The notes: a model not told the origin generated them from the letters alone. Counted from the first letter of the stretch, positions 1 to 8,178 are shown. The stretch: DNA of 64,000 bases from Vibrio lentus (GCF_030409755.1 NZ_JAUFQE010000001.1:1550001-1614000); one strand, 5' to 3'. Numbers and translations are program-made.

Positions 1-537
1 CGCTGGATCGACTATCAATACATTGATGAGTCTGAAGAGCGCGACCACATGACCAAAGCGATTGAGATCATCCAACAAGTGACGGGTCAACGACCACAAG
101 GTTGGTATACCGGTCGTACAGGGCCGAACACTCGTCGTTTAGTCGCAGAAGAAGGTGGCTTCCTTTACGACTCAGATGCCTATGACGATGACCTGCCTTA
201 TTGGCACACCGAAACCGGTCATCCACAACTGGTGATCCCTTACACACTTGATGTAAACGATATGCGCTTCTCAACCGCGCAAGGTTTCAACTCGGGTGAG
301 CAGTTCTTCCAATATCTAAAAGACACGTTTGACACCCTTTATATGGAAGGTGAAACCGCACCGAAAATGATGTCGGTTGGGCTGCATTGTCGTCTTATTG
401 GTCGTCCCGGTCGAATTGCTGCATTAAGACGTTTCTTAGATTACGTAAAACAGCATGACAGCGTGTGGCTATGTCGTCGAATCGATATCGCGAACCACTG
501 GCACCAACATCACCCATACAACGAACAACAAAATTAG
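1..537 (+). CDS. puuE: Allantoinase PuuE, C-terminal part (5' end outside window)
   Basis: The reading frame is open from base 1, so the gene starts upstream. The visible 178 codons end in TAG at 535-537. They match the C-terminal half of the polysaccharide-deacetylase-fold (NodB-like) allantoinase PuuE, which hydrolyses allantoin to allantoate without the metal chemistry of classical AllB. Recognisable are the 'GWYTGRTGPNTRRL' stretch, the 'YWHTETGHPQLVIPYTLDVND' region and the terminal 'DIANHWHQHHP' motif that usually closes the family. It is the first of five same-strand genes (uraD, alc, allA, puuD) that together degrade urate. The family call comes from motif recall and context, both strong here. 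Confidence 0.88.
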   Translation, partial: RWIDYQYIDESEERDHMTKAIEIIQQVTGQRPQGWYTGRTGPNTRRLVAEEGGFLYDSDAYDDDLPYWHTETGHPQLVIPYTLDVNDMRFSTAQGFNSGEQFFQYLKDTFDTLYMEGETAPKMMSVGLHCRLIGRPGRIAALRRFLDYVKQHDSVWLCRRIDIANHWHQHHPYNEQQN

Positions 538-560
538 AACGAACAGCAAGGAGGCTTAAC

Positions 561-1076
561 GTGACTGAATTTCGATCTTGCCAACCAACAACCATGAACC
601 GCGATACCTTTGTCGCGCACTTTGCTGATGTTTACGAACACAGCCCATGGGTTGCTGAAGCGGTGTATGACCAAGGTTTGAATGCCGAAGACGACCATAT
701 CGAGAATCTTCATCTAAAAATGGCATCAACCTTGTTAAATGCCGATCAAGGCAAACAGTTGGCTTTGATCAACGCTCACCCAGATTTAGCGGGCAGAGCA
801 GCAGTAAATGGCGAACTCACCGAGTCGTCGACCAAAGAACAAGCGGGGGCGGGCATTGACCAATGCAGCGCCGAAGAATTTGAAAAATTCACTTCTTACA
901 ACAACAGCTACAAAAGTCGCTTCAATTTCCCTTTTATCATGGCGGTGAAGGGTGCCAATCGTTACCAAATTCTTGAGTCGTTCGAGATGCGATTAGGAAA
1001 TGATAGTGAAACTGAGTTTGCTACGGCGATTCAAGAGATCAACAAGATCGCGATGTTTCGTCTCTGGGATATGTAA
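561..1076 (+). CDS. uraD: OHCU decarboxylase UraD
   Basis: 2-oxo-4-hydroxy-4-carboxy-5-ureidoimidazoline decarboxylase converts the unstable product of 5-hydroxyisourate hydrolysis into S-allantoin. The diagnostic 'NAHPDLAG' motif with its catalytic His is at about residue 73, followed by 'EQAGAG' and the 'SYKSRFNFPFIMAVKG' stretch. The frame is open further upstream, but I chose GTG at 561. It has a near-perfect AAGGAGG at 548-554 with 6 bases spacing, gives the family's usual length of about 170 residues and avoids an overlap with puuE. ATG at 594 is a weaker alternative. It lies 23 bases after puuE and is presumably cotranscribed. No 5-hydroxyisourate hydrolase gene is visible, so it must lie upstream of the window or elsewhere. 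Confidence 0.93.
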   Translation: MTEFRSCQPTTMNRDTFVAHFADVYEHSPWVAEAVYDQGLNAEDDHIENLHLKMASTLLNADQGKQLALINAHPDLAGRAAVNGELTESSTKEQAGAGIDQCSAEEFEKFTSYNNSYKSRFNFPFIMAVKGANRYQILESFEMRLGNDSETEFATAIQEINKIAMFRLWDM

Positions 1077-1229
1077 GTTAACGGAGTTAACAGCTATCTC
1101 AGCCCAGTCTTAGTGCGCTAAAGGTTTGATTTATCAGAGACTTATTTATCAAAGCCTTATTGAATAAAGCCCGAGCCACTAAGTTCTCATTTTATTATTA
1201 CTTGATTAATTTCATAGGATTACACGGAC

Positions 1230-2216
1230 ATGACCCATAAATTTGAACAGTACATAAACCTTGCAGACGAAAAACTCGGCGCAGAAGCTATCTTCGCAAC
1301 CGACGATTTTTTCGCAGATAAAAGCCGTCTACTCAGTCACGCAGCGCCAGAGTGGAAAGACGACTTATACGACGATAACGGCAAGTGGATGGACGGCTGG
1401 GAAAGCAGACGTAAACGCGGCGAAGGTTACGATTATTGTGTCGTTCGTCTTGGCCTAGCTGGTACCATTGCTGGCGTTGATATTGATACCTCATTCTTCA
1501 CAGGTAACTTCCCACCTTCGGCATCAATTGACGCGTGTTATTCACCACAAGGTGAGCCAACAGATTCAACAGAGTGGCAAGAAATTCTACCTTCACTGGC
1601 ACTACAAGGTGATCATCATCATCTTGAAGACATCGAAAGTGACCAAGTATTTACGCACCTACGTTTGAACATCTACCCAGACGGCGGTGTCGCACGCCTA
1701 CGTGTTTATGGCCGACCAAGCGTGGATTGGGACGCAATAGATTCTCAGCAACAAGTCGATCTAGCAGCGGTTGAGCACGGTGGCCGAGCACTCGCATGTA
1801 GCGATGAGCACTACGGCAACAAAGCCAACATCTTAGGCCCAGGCCGCGGTGAAAACATGGGTGATGGCTGGGAAACAGCACGTCGTCGTACACCGGGTAA
1901 CGACTGGGTAATCGTGGCACTAGGCCACCCAGGTAACATCGAACGTATCGTTGTGGATACGGCACATTTCAAAGGTAACTACCCAGACAGCTGCTCAATT
2001 CAAGCGGCTTACGTGAAAGGTGGCACCGACGACCAAGTGGAAACACAAAGCCTATTCTGGCGTGAACTCCTGCCAGCACAAAAGCTGCAAGCGCACGAGA
2101 TTCACGAATTCATTTCTGAGGTAAACGACCTTGGTGCGATTACCCACGTACGTGCAAACATATTCCCAGATGGTGGTATTAGCCGTTTGCGTCTATTTGG
2201 TACGAAAGCGAAATAG
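1230..2216 (+). CDS. alc: Allantoicase
   Basis: Allantoicase hydrolyses allantoate to (S)-ureidoglycolate and urea. The 328 residues form two tandem allantoicase beta-jelly-roll repeats. Each carries the family signature: '[13 protein letters not shown]' at about 54-66 and '[16 protein letters not shown]' at about 210-225. Each repeat closes with a '[20 protein letters not shown]'-type strand, seen once near residue 150 and again near the C-terminus ('[20 protein letters not shown]'). Length is normal for the family. A 153-base spacer separates it from uraD, longer than the others in the operon and perhaps holding a secondary promoter, although I see no convincing -35/-10. Alternative reading frames over this gene are shadows. 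Confidence 0.95.
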   Translation: MTHKFEQYINLADEKLGAEAIFATDDFFADKSRLLSHAAPEWKDDLYDDNGKWMDGWESRRKRGEGYDYCVVRLGLAGTIAGVDIDTSFFTGNFPPSASIDACYSPQGEPTDSTEWQEILPSLALQGDHHHLEDIESDQVFTHLRLNIYPDGGVARLRVYGRPSVDWDAIDSQQQVDLAAVEHGGRALACSDEHYGNKANILGPGRGENMGDGWETARRRTPGNDWVIVALGHPGNIERIVVDTAHFKGNYPDSCSIQAAYVKGGTDDQVETQSLFWRELLPAQKLQAHEIHEFISEVNDLGAITHVRANIFPDGGISRLRLFGTKAK

Positions 2217-2224
2217 GTAAGGAA

Positions 2225-2791
2225 ATGAGTATGAGTAATGGAATACGTCGTTTATCTATCGAACCGTTAACCAAGCAGGCTTTTGCTGAGTTTGGCGATG
2301 TTATCGAGTCCGATAATAGTGATTTCTTCATGATCAACAGTGGATCAACACGTCGCTACCACAAGCTAGCGACAACGGATGTGCAAGACCAAGACGGAGA
2401 AGCGATCATCAGCATCTTCCAGGCCACACCGTTGAGCTACCCACTGACCATCAAAATGTTAGAGCGTCATCCACTTGGCTCTCAGGCATTCGTTCCATTA
2501 CTTGGTCAACCCTATTTAATTGTTGTTGCACCAAAAGGCGATAACCCAACGTTAGCCAATAGCCGAGCTTTCTTGAGCAACGGCCGTCAAGGAGTGAACT
2601 ATCACAAAGGGGTGTGGCATCACCCAGTTCTCGCACTCACCGATCAAGACCAGTTCTTGATTGTCGATAGAGGCGGAGAAGGACACAACTGTGATGAAGT
2701 TTATTTCGACAGCGATCGAGTGGCATTGCATTTGGAAGATCTGCCAATGGAAGACAACAAGGAAGAGCAACGCTTAGCTAAAGCGTTGTGA
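2225..2791 (+). CDS. allA: Ureidoglycolate lyase
   Basis: Ureidoglycolate lyase splits ureidoglycolate to glyoxylate and urea, the last step of this branch. The 188-residue cupin-like protein shows the family features 'KQAFAEFGDVIE' near the N-terminus, 'HPLGSQAFVPL' in the middle and 'GVNYHKGVWHHPVLAL' near residue 128, the histidine-rich segment of the AllA cupin core. The start at 2225 has a purine-rich AAGGAA just upstream; ATG at 2231 is also possible. Only 8 bases separate it from alc, and its stop is 14 bases before the puuD start, so translational coupling is likely. Glyoxylate-using genes are not seen in the window. Confidence 0.92.
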   Translation: MSMSNGIRRLSIEPLTKQAFAEFGDVIESDNSDFFMINSGSTRRYHKLATTDVQDQDGEAIISIFQATPLSYPLTIKMLERHPLGSQAFVPLLGQPYLIVVAPKGDNPTLANSRAFLSNGRQGVNYHKGVWHHPVLALTDQDQFLIVDRGGEGHNCDEVYFDSDRVALHLEDLPMEDNKEEQRLAKAL

Positions 2792-2805
2792 TACAGGAGT
2801 TTATT

Positions 2806-4122
2806 ATGGATCCGCATATTACAGAGTGGTTGAATTTAGCGATTCGCTGGATTCACATGATTGTTGGTGTTGCGTGGATAGGCGCATCATTTTACTTTGT
2901 TTGGTTAGAGAATAACCTTAACCGAGTTAACCCTAAAACGGGCCTTTCAGGCGACCTATGGGCGATTCACGGCGGTGGTATTTATCACCTAGAGAAGTAC
3001 AAACTCGCGCCACCAGAAATGCCAGAGCACCTGCACTGGTTCAAATGGGAAGCCTACTTCACGTGGATCACCGGTGTGTGTCTACTGGGTGTGGTTTACT
3101 ACCTAAACGCTGAAATCTACCTGATTGCACCGGGCTCTGGCCTTGATTCAACAACGGCAATCGCGATTGGTATTGGTTCATTCGTTGCTGGTTGGTTTAT
3201 CTACGATTTACTGTGTGACTCGCCATTAGGCAAAACCCCGGTACTGCTTGGTGTTGTGCTGTTTGTGTTGCTCGTTGCTGCAACCTATGGCCTAACCCAA
3301 GTGTTCAGTGGTCGTGGTGCTTATATCCACGTGGGTGCCATCATTGGTACCATCATGGTAGGTAACGTATTCCGCGTTATCATGCCTGCACAGCGTAACT
3401 TGGTGAAAGCGATTGAAGAGAAACGCGAACCGGATCCGGCATTGCCAGCGAAAGGTCTACTGCGCTCTCGTCACAACAACTACATGACACTGCCAGTGTT
3501 GTTCATCATGATCAGTAACCACTTCCCAAGCACTTACGGCTCGGAATATAACTGGCTGATTCTTGCTGGCTTAGCGATCTTCAGTATCTTGGTTCGTCAC
3601 TACTTCAACACCCGTCATGGTAGCCAGAAGTTTGCATGGACAGTGCCAGTAGCGGCATTGGGTATGATTACTCTCGCGTTTGTTACCTCACCTTACGCGA
3701 AAAAACAAATGACTCCGGTTGTGCAAGCACCAGTGGTTCAAGAAGCGCAAGTGAGCGTGACAGAATCGGCTCCAGAAGAACTTACTGCGAATAGCACAGC
3801 TTCGGCAACGACTGATGCTCAACAGGCTCCAGCACACGCAACGCAATCTGCGAGCGCAGGCGTCAGCTTTGAAACCATCAACAAAGTCATTCAAGAGCGC
3901 TGTTCTGTGTGTCACTCATCAACTCCTAGCCATGCTGCTTTTGCTGCTGCACCTGGTGGTGTGATGTTTGATACCCCAGAAGAGATTAAAGCCAACGTAC
4001 CAAGGATTGTTGCTCAAACCGTAACAACCAAGGTGATGCCGCTCGGCAACATGACTCAAATGACTGATGAAGAACGTGCACTTATCGGCACTTGGGTGGA
4101 GCAAGGCGCGACGCTTCAATAA
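2806..4122 (+). CDS. puuD: Membrane urate hydroxylase PuuD with cytochrome c domain
   Basis: PuuD oxidises urate to 5-hydroxyisourate in the inner membrane. It replaces soluble cofactor-free uricase and passes electrons to the respiratory chain instead of making H2O2. Residues 1-310 hold about eight hydrophobic segments (the urate-oxidase N-terminal domain, formerly DUF989) starting 'NLAIRWIHMIVGVAWIGASF'. An Ala/Pro/Gln/Thr-rich linker at about 300-350 leads to a C-terminal class-I cytochrome c with the haem motif CSVCH at 366-370; the Met of 'VMPLGNM' about 45 residues later is the likely axial ligand. I chose ATG 2806, preceded by CAGGAG at 2794-2799. An in-frame GTG at 2788 overlaps the allA stop and is less likely. 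Confidence 0.93.
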   Translation: MDPHITEWLNLAIRWIHMIVGVAWIGASFYFVWLENNLNRVNPKTGLSGDLWAIHGGGIYHLEKYKLAPPEMPEHLHWFKWEAYFTWITGVCLLGVVYYLNAEIYLIAPGSGLDSTTAIAIGIGSFVAGWFIYDLLCDSPLGKTPVLLGVVLFVLLVAATYGLTQVFSGRGAYIHVGAIIGTIMVGNVFRVIMPAQRNLVKAIEEKREPDPALPAKGLLRSRHNNYMTLPVLFIMISNHFPSTYGSEYNWLILAGLAIFSILVRHYFNTRHGSQKFAWTVPVAALGMITLAFVTSPYAKKQMTPVVQAPVVQEAQVSVTESAPEELTANSTASATTDAQQAPAHATQSASAGVSFETINKVIQERCSVCHSSTPSHAAFAAAPGGVMFDTPEEIKANVPRIVAQTVTTKVMPLGNMTQMTDEERALIGTWVEQGATLQ

Positions 4123-4137
4123 TGATGTGAATCCTTT

Positions 4138-4215
4138 ACCTAAGAGCATGAGTCTTAGGTGAGGCTTGGGGAGAGTTTGGTTTCGGGCACGCGCCAAACT
4201 CATCCCACCCTGTTT
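4138..4215 (+). other. Two stem-loops in the puuD 3' untranslated region
   Basis: Before the terminator, the puuD trailer contains two further hairpins. One has arms ACCTAAGA (4138-4145) and TCTTAGGT (4153-4160). The other has arms GAGTTTGG (4173-4180) and CCAAACTC (4194-4201), extended by GGG 4168-4170 pairing with CCC 4204-4206. Together with the terminator they make a compact three-hairpin array of about 110 nt. It could be a stabilised mRNA 3' end or a 3'-UTR-derived small RNA. The structure is seen; the function is unknown. Confidence 0.4.
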
Positions 4216-4246
4216 CCCCGGTTCCTATAACCGGGGCTTTTTGTTT
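4216..4246 (+). terminator. Rho-independent terminator of the puu operon
   Basis: A perfect GC-rich stem, CCCCGGTT (4216-4223) with AACCGGGG (4229-4236) around a 5-base loop, is followed by CTTTTTTGTTTT. It ends the puuE-uraD-alc-allA-puuD transcript. Confidence 0.9.
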
Positions 4247-4300
4247 TAGATATCTGATATATGCTTCGAGAAGCTATAGTTAAGGTAAGAGGATTAGATA

Positions 4301-5365
4301 TTACACCTTGGATTTACGTCCGTTTACCGGTTTTGCCTTTTTACGTCTTGCTGCGAGTTTCTTCCTTAATTTAAGCCCTGGCCGCTCAATTAAGAAATAT
4401 GAAATGAGCGCAAATATGAATACTAGAACAATATTGATAGGCCAGGTGGCATACCACTCGCGAGTCCAAGAATTTAAGAAGGGTTCTTGCCACAGATACA
4501 GCGAGTAACTTAATACACCTAACCACACTGCAAGTTTACTATTTAAAATGGTGAAGCTTAGACCGTGATTAAACTGGCTATAGCGAAGAATCATAAGTGC
4601 AGCACAAACATTGACTAACGTTTGACCAAGCACGTAGAACCAAGCGGGGCTGAGCTTATAGAGTGCGCTGGGAACTAAAATCATCGCCACAGGCACGACT
4701 ATGAACCACCTAGAACCAAAGTAACTGGGGAGTGTGAACCCTGCCTCTTTCATGTAGGCAATAACACAGCCCATTGCTAGTGCGTCTGCAATTGCCTGAA
4801 ACTCTCGGGTCATCGCAGAGGGTGAGCTGCCAGCTTCAAACCACATCCAATAGCGAATACAGGGGACAAATAAAACCGCTAATAGGAGCAACGACTTAGC
4901 GTGTTGTCGTCCCATTGTGGTGAGTAAAAGCGGCCACAGCAGGTAGAATTGCTCTTCGACCGCAAGTGACCAAGTATGGTTGAGCCACCATTCGCGCTCA
5001 TGGTGATAATTCATCGTGTAGGTGACCGCGTGGAATAGGTCGCCCGGTAGCAAAGAGATGATGCCTGCGTATTCTGCGATAGCGATACAAAGAATGTAGA
5101 AATAAAAAGCAGGGAATAAACGGAACATTCGCCGGATGAAGAATTGAGGCAGGTTGATCTTATTGGTTAGCTTGAGTTCACTGAGCAATAGCGTGGTTAT
5201 TAAGAATCCAGAAATTACAAAAAATACTTTTACGCCGAAGTTACCCAAGCTATTGAGTGGCATAAAGATCTGGGGAAAGTTAACGGTACCGCACAAGTGC
5301 CCCAAACAGACTAGTAATATAGATGCAGCACGCAATCCATCTAGAGATGGAATTCTGTTCTCCAT
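4301..5365 (-). CDS. Acyltransferase 3 family membrane protein (OafA/YrhL-like)
   Basis: An integral membrane O-acyltransferase of about 354 residues that probably transfers an acetyl or other acyl group to a cell-surface polysaccharide or lipid. Its N-terminus 'RIPSLDGLRAASILLVCLGH' with the catalytic-type His, the 'FFVISGFLITTLLL' segment, 'FFIRRMFRLFPAFYFY' and 'HTWSLAVEEQFYLLWPLLL' are the standard landmarks. About ten hydrophobic segments follow, and the tail is very basic. Start chosen at 5365 (MENRIPS) because it matches the family start and has AAGGGG upstream; an in-frame ATG 54 bases earlier lacks a ribosome site. It lies alone on the minus strand between plus-strand genes, so it is an accessory gene. 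The substrate cannot be told from the sequence. Confidence 0.9.
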   Translation of the reverse strand: MENRIPSLDGLRAASILLVCLGHLCGTVNFPQIFMPLNSLGNFGVKVFFVISGFLITTLLLSELKLTNKINLPQFFIRRMFRLFPAFYFYILCIAIAEYAGIISLLPGDLFHAVTYTMNYHHEREWWLNHTWSLAVEEQFYLLWPLLLTTMGRQHAKSLLLLAVLFVPCIRYWMWFEAGSSPSAMTREFQAIADALAMGCVIAYMKEAGFTLPSYFGSRWFIVVPVAMILVPSALYKLSPAWFYVLGQTLVNVCAALMILRYSQFNHGLSFTILNSKLAVWLGVLSYSLYLWQEPFLNSWTREWYATWPINIVLVFIFALISYFLIERPGLKLRKKLAARRKKAKPVNGRKSKV

Positions 5366-5706
5366 GTGATTATATCCCCTTGTTGCTCGTTGTCTTCCTC
5401 CGAATGTTTCGGCCTTCATTGTATAGGTAGCAAGGGGAGTGCCATTTGTTTATTGAACCTATCTTGTTGTTATATCTATCTTATATTTTAAATCAATTTT
5501 TCACTTTCAAATTGCGAATCAATTTAAATAGATGGCATACCATAGGTTTTATTTCCGATTGAGTCTCTTTCCTTTCTCTCGCAATCGAGGGTCGAATGAA
5601 GTCTTACTTCAGTCCTTATTTCGTAGATAGTTCCGTATAAGTCACTTGATCTGAATCTCTACCCATGGCATTTTCTGTTCCAAATAGACTTTAATTAGGA
5701 CAAAAA
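5366..5706. other. AT-rich intergenic region between divergent genes
   Basis: This 341-base spacer must hold the promoters of the leftward acyltransferase and the rightward small membrane proteins. It contains a short palindrome, TGAAGT-CTT-ACTTCA, at 5597-5611, and a direct repeat of AATCAATTT near 5482 and 5518. No ORF or RNA gene is recognisable. Confidence 0.4.
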
Positions 5707-5946
5707 ATGGAAGACTTGATAGTCGCGTATTTTAGGGCATTGAGCTCACTCTTTAGGTATCTGTTTCAGTCGATCTTGATTGAGTTCATTGGTTACGAAG
5801 CTGGCTGGATAGTCTGTAAAGTATTCACATTAGGGCGCTTCCCCCCATTGATTCCAACTGAAAAAGAACGAACCAGAATCTCTTATATCGGAGCTATTAG
5901 TCTCGTGTTGCTTCTGTTAGCAATTGGTGTGTTCAATAGTTTTTAG
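5707..5946 (+). CDS. Small membrane protein of unknown function
   Basis: A 79-residue protein that I do not recognise. It starts at ATG 5707 behind an AGGA at about 5697-5700. The N-terminal 30 residues are amphipathic and aromatic-rich, a basic and proline-containing linker follows ('FPPLIPTEKERTR'), and the last 20 residues form a clear transmembrane helix ('YIGAISLVLLLLAIGVF'). It ends 21 bases before another membrane protein and is probably cotranscribed with it. Its short length and the accessory setting make the function uncertain; coding is supported by the ribosome site and a membrane-typical composition. Confidence 0.6.
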   Translation: MEDLIVAYFRALSSLFRYLFQSILIEFIGYEAGWIVCKVFTLGRFPPLIPTEKERTRISYIGAISLVLLLLAIGVFNSF

Positions 5947-5967
5947 GCAACGGAATAGAGTGTGACC

Positions 5968-6369
5968 ATGGATAGTATTCAAAATAATATGGACAAAAAA
6001 GACATGCTTGAAAAAGTTCAGGATATTGCTTCGATTAACGGGTTGGAATATGAAGTGAGCGGGAATGTTCTTAATCTTAAACTAGGCAGAGCCGCAGGAA
6101 AGATTAAGATTAAATACGATTACGTTACGCGTTCATACGTTTACAACTGCAATGAATATGCTGCTGGCTTTTCCAGTCTCATTTTCTTTGCTCTTTCGTT
6201 CAATACTCTGTATCAGGTCGACCACCAAGTATGGTCTGGCTACGTCGCAGGTTTGATGTTTGCGGTGGCAGTATTTAATTTGATCCAATTAGTGTTGTCT
6301 CACGTGCAAATGTTAGATCTTAAAGCGCAGCTAAGAGAAGTCGGTATCTATCTAAAGTCTGCTGCATAA
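5968..6369 (+). CDS. Hypothetical two-helix membrane protein
   Basis: About 133 residues, unrecognised. A soluble N-terminal part of about 60 residues is rich in Lys, Asp and Asn ('NMDKKDMLEKVQDIASINGLEYEV' region). Two transmembrane helices at about residues 65-85 and 95-118 follow, with a short charged C-terminus. The start may be ATG 5968 or GTG 5962. It belongs with the 79-residue gene just upstream, and the pair is closed by a terminator at 6462-6496. The layout, a soluble domain with a hairpin of two helices, gives no function. Confidence 0.6.
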   Translation: MDSIQNNMDKKDMLEKVQDIASINGLEYEVSGNVLNLKLGRAAGKIKIKYDYVTRSYVYNCNEYAAGFSSLIFFALSFNTLYQVDHQVWSGYVAGLMFAVAVFNLIQLVLSHVQMLDLKAQLREVGIYLKSAA

Positions 6370-6461
6370 GAGCCTTTAGCACCTTGTGTATCGTGAACAA
6401 CTCAGTAATCGCTGAGTAATGAGTGGTTAAGCCCTGCCATTGGTAGCTACTTGCTCAAATA

Positions 6462-6496
6462 AACAGCGCCAACTCCAATTGTTGGTGCTGTTTTTA
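6462..6496 (+). terminator. Rho-independent terminator after the small membrane gene pair
   Basis: A 12-bp arm AACAGCGCCAAC (6462-6473) pairs with GTTGGTGCTGTT (6481-6492) around a 7-base loop, with the T run continuing to 6496. Confidence 0.88.
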
Positions 6497-6571
6497 CTTT
6501 CCTCTTACACTCTTTTCTAACATCGAACCTAGTATCGAATTACTCTTTGTTATACAGGCAAGTCTCTCATT

Positions 6572-7225
6572 ATGAAGAACTTCTTTGATAGCGAACTCAT
6601 GCTCTCTAGCTCTTTGAATTTCGTTTTGCTATCGCTTGGGCTAACGCTCCTTTTTCATCTTCCGATTTGGTGTGGGTTCAACTTGAGCCGACGCAAATGG
6701 AAACTTATGGATTATTTATGGCCGTTTCTAGCGGGTATCGGGATGCTGGGTGCAGTGTCTGAGATTCGTGCGAAAGTAGCGGGTGATTGGGTTGAAACAG
6801 AACAAACCAGAGCGGTAGCGATTTTAGAGTCGGTTCAGCAGTTTTCTTTGGATAAGCTGAGAAGTGATACCTGCACCGGTCAACCATCTTTGGATAATCA
6901 CGCTCAGCACCATGAAGCGTGTTTGTGGTATTTGAATACGGCAATTACGTTCAAAGATGTCGATTTCACCTTGCTACCGAATGCATCGGATTTTACGGTC
7001 CCTGCACCTAGCGTTTCGTTGGTGGAAAGCGACGCCGTGTGGGTAAGCGGCATGTTGAGCCAGTATGAGAAGCAGAAAAACCAATACATAAAAACCAGAG
7101 AAGCGCAGGTGAAGCAGCCATTAGAAAGCATCTTCTGGTATGTGAGTCCTTACTTAGTTTGCTTCGCTATTGCTTTGCGTTTGACGAAAGTGACCGCAGA
7201 GCTCAAATTAGATAAGTGCGCATAG
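6572..7225 (+). CDS. Hypothetical membrane protein with a periplasmic or cytoplasmic middle domain
   Basis: A 217-residue protein I do not recognise. Two hydrophobic segments at about 12-32 and 47-65 precede a hydrophilic middle of about 110 residues, which is rich in Gln, Glu and Asp and has two cysteines near 'SDTCTGQP' and 'HEACLWYL'. A third helix lies at about 188-205 ('VSPYLVCFAIALRL'). The start at ATG 6572 follows 'ctctcatt' with a poor ribosome site. It stands alone after the terminator at 6462-6496 and before merR. The three membrane genes from 5.7 to 7.2 kb look like an accessory cassette, but no toxin, immunity or transport motif is visible. Confidence 0.6.
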   Translation: MKNFFDSELMLSSSLNFVLLSLGLTLLFHLPIWCGFNLSRRKWKLMDYLWPFLAGIGMLGAVSEIRAKVAGDWVETEQTRAVAILESVQQFSLDKLRSDTCTGQPSLDNHAQHHEACLWYLNTAITFKDVDFTLLPNASDFTVPAPSVSLVESDAVWVSGMLSQYEKQKNQYIKTREAQVKQPLESIFWYVSPYLVCFAIALRLTKVTAELKLDKCA

Positions 7226-7268
7226 TTTGAGTTCCTAGTTCTTATACCCAGATAGAAAAGGTGAAGTA

Positions 7269-7625
7269 ATGAATGTGAGTGAGTTTTCTCGGTTGGTGGG
7301 TTTGTCCGCCCATACGCTTCGCTACTATGAAAAAATCGGCTTGTTGAAAAATGTTCAGCGGAACAGTAGCGGCCATCGAGTCTATACATCGAAGGACGTC
7401 ACTTGGATTGAGTTTGTGAAGCGGCTGAAAGACACCGCAATGCCACTGGATGAGATTTTAGAATACGCAAAGCTAAGGGAGTTAGGGCCAGAATCTGTTT
7501 CGCAGCGCCAAGTGTTACTCGAACAACATCAACAGAATTTGCGAGCCCATATCGAAGAGCAACAAAAGCATCTGGCAGCGCTAGAGGAAAAAATTAGTTT
7601 GTATCGAGATGGAAAAGTCCGTTGA
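7269..7625 (+). CDS. MerR-family regulator, NmlR/AdhR-like
   Basis: A 118-residue MerR regulator. The N-terminal winged helix reads 'MNVSEFSRLVGLSAHTLRYYEKIGLL' and continues through 'SGHRVYTSKDVTWIEFVKRLKDTAMPLDEI'. A C-terminal dimerising coiled coil spans about 75-112. It resembles the NmlR/AdhR/YyaN branch that senses aldehydes or electrophiles, but there is no cysteine anywhere. Position 52, where AdhR-type proteins keep the sensing Cys, is Arg, so it must sense differently. The gene lies 60 bases upstream of a carboxymuconolactone decarboxylase-like gene. The gap holds a textbook MerR operator within a 19-bp-spaced promoter. The branch assignment is recall-based. Confidence 0.88.
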   Translation: MNVSEFSRLVGLSAHTLRYYEKIGLLKNVQRNSSGHRVYTSKDVTWIEFVKRLKDTAMPLDEILEYAKLRELGPESVSQRQVLLEQHQQNLRAHIEEQQKHLAALEEKISLYRDGKVR

Positions 7626-7652
7626 CTTAGAGTTGACTCTAACTTGTAAGGT
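7622..7652 (+). promoter_or_regulatory. MerR-type promoter/operator
   Basis: The -35 TTGACT (7622-7627) and -10 TAAGGT (7647-7652) are separated by 19 bases, the long spacer typical of MerR-activated promoters. The spacer overlaps a perfect 16-bp palindrome, TTAGAGT-TG-ACTCTAA (7627-7642). It overlaps the merR stop codon and reads towards the decarboxylase-like gene. The palindrome is close to boxes known for the NmlR/AdhR group. Confidence 0.8.
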
Positions 7653-7685
7653 GTTCGTGTGAATTATAAATACAGGAACAGACTC

Positions 7686-8066
7686 ATGAATCAATCACGT
7701 TTTGAAACTGGCTTAGAAAGACTGAATCACATCGACGGAGATGCAGGGCAACAGGTTATCGAAAGCCTGCAAGATATCTGCCCTGATCTTGCTAAATATA
7801 CTATCGAGTATCCCTTTGGTGACATTTATTCGCGCCCCGGTTTGGATTTGAAATCACGAGAGATCGCGACCGTCGCAGCCCTTACCGCACTCGGTAATTG
7901 TGCCCCTCAGCTTAAGGTGCATTTGAATGCGGCACTCAATGTAGGATGCAGCGAGGAAGAGATTAAAGAAGTGATATTGCAGATGTCGGTGTATGCGGGA
8001 TTCCCTTCTGCATTAAATGGCATGTTCGCATTTAAAGAGGTGCTTGCGGAGAGAAACACAGCCTAA
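7686..8066 (+). CDS. Carboxymuconolactone decarboxylase family protein
   Basis: A 126-residue AhpD-like all-helical protein of the carboxymuconolactone decarboxylase (CMD) family. The core 'RPGLDLKSREIATVAALTALGN' at about 51-72 and 'HLNAALNVGCSEEEIKEVILQMSVYAGFPSALNGMFAFKEV' are the family landmarks. It lacks the CxxC of AhpD, so it is not a thiol peroxidase partner of that kind. It may be a small-molecule lyase or isomerase. Start chosen at ATG 7686 with AGGA at 7674-7677; an in-frame GTG at 7659 sits inside the promoter. The MerR promoter just upstream suggests induction by the signal that MerR senses, perhaps reactive carbonyls. Confidence 0.88.
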   Translation: MNQSRFETGLERLNHIDGDAGQQVIESLQDICPDLAKYTIEYPFGDIYSRPGLDLKSREIATVAALTALGNCAPQLKVHLNAALNVGCSEEEIKEVILQMSVYAGFPSALNGMFAFKEVLAERNTA

Positions 8067-8088
8067 GATATACAGGAAATATATTCTG

Positions 8089-8133
8089 AAAAAGGGAGCG
8101 TCAACTTTGCTAAGTTGCGCTCCCTTTTTATTG
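8089..8133. terminator. Bidirectional terminator between convergent genes
   Basis: A long hairpin: AAAAAGGGAGCG (8089-8100) and CAACTT (8102-8107) pair with AAGTTG (8112-8117) and CGCTCCCTTTTT (8118-8129), with one bulged base. T runs on both strands allow it to end both the decarboxylase-like gene and the leftward transporter gene. Confidence 0.88.
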
Positions 8134-8178
8134 ATCGGCTGAGTTTTAAAAGTCGTAAACCTGAAGGTTCGCGGTTCT

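Noticed and set aside
465..560. An extended N-terminus for UraD
   Set aside because: It overlaps puuE out of frame, while GTG 561 has a near-perfect ribosome site and gives the normal family length.
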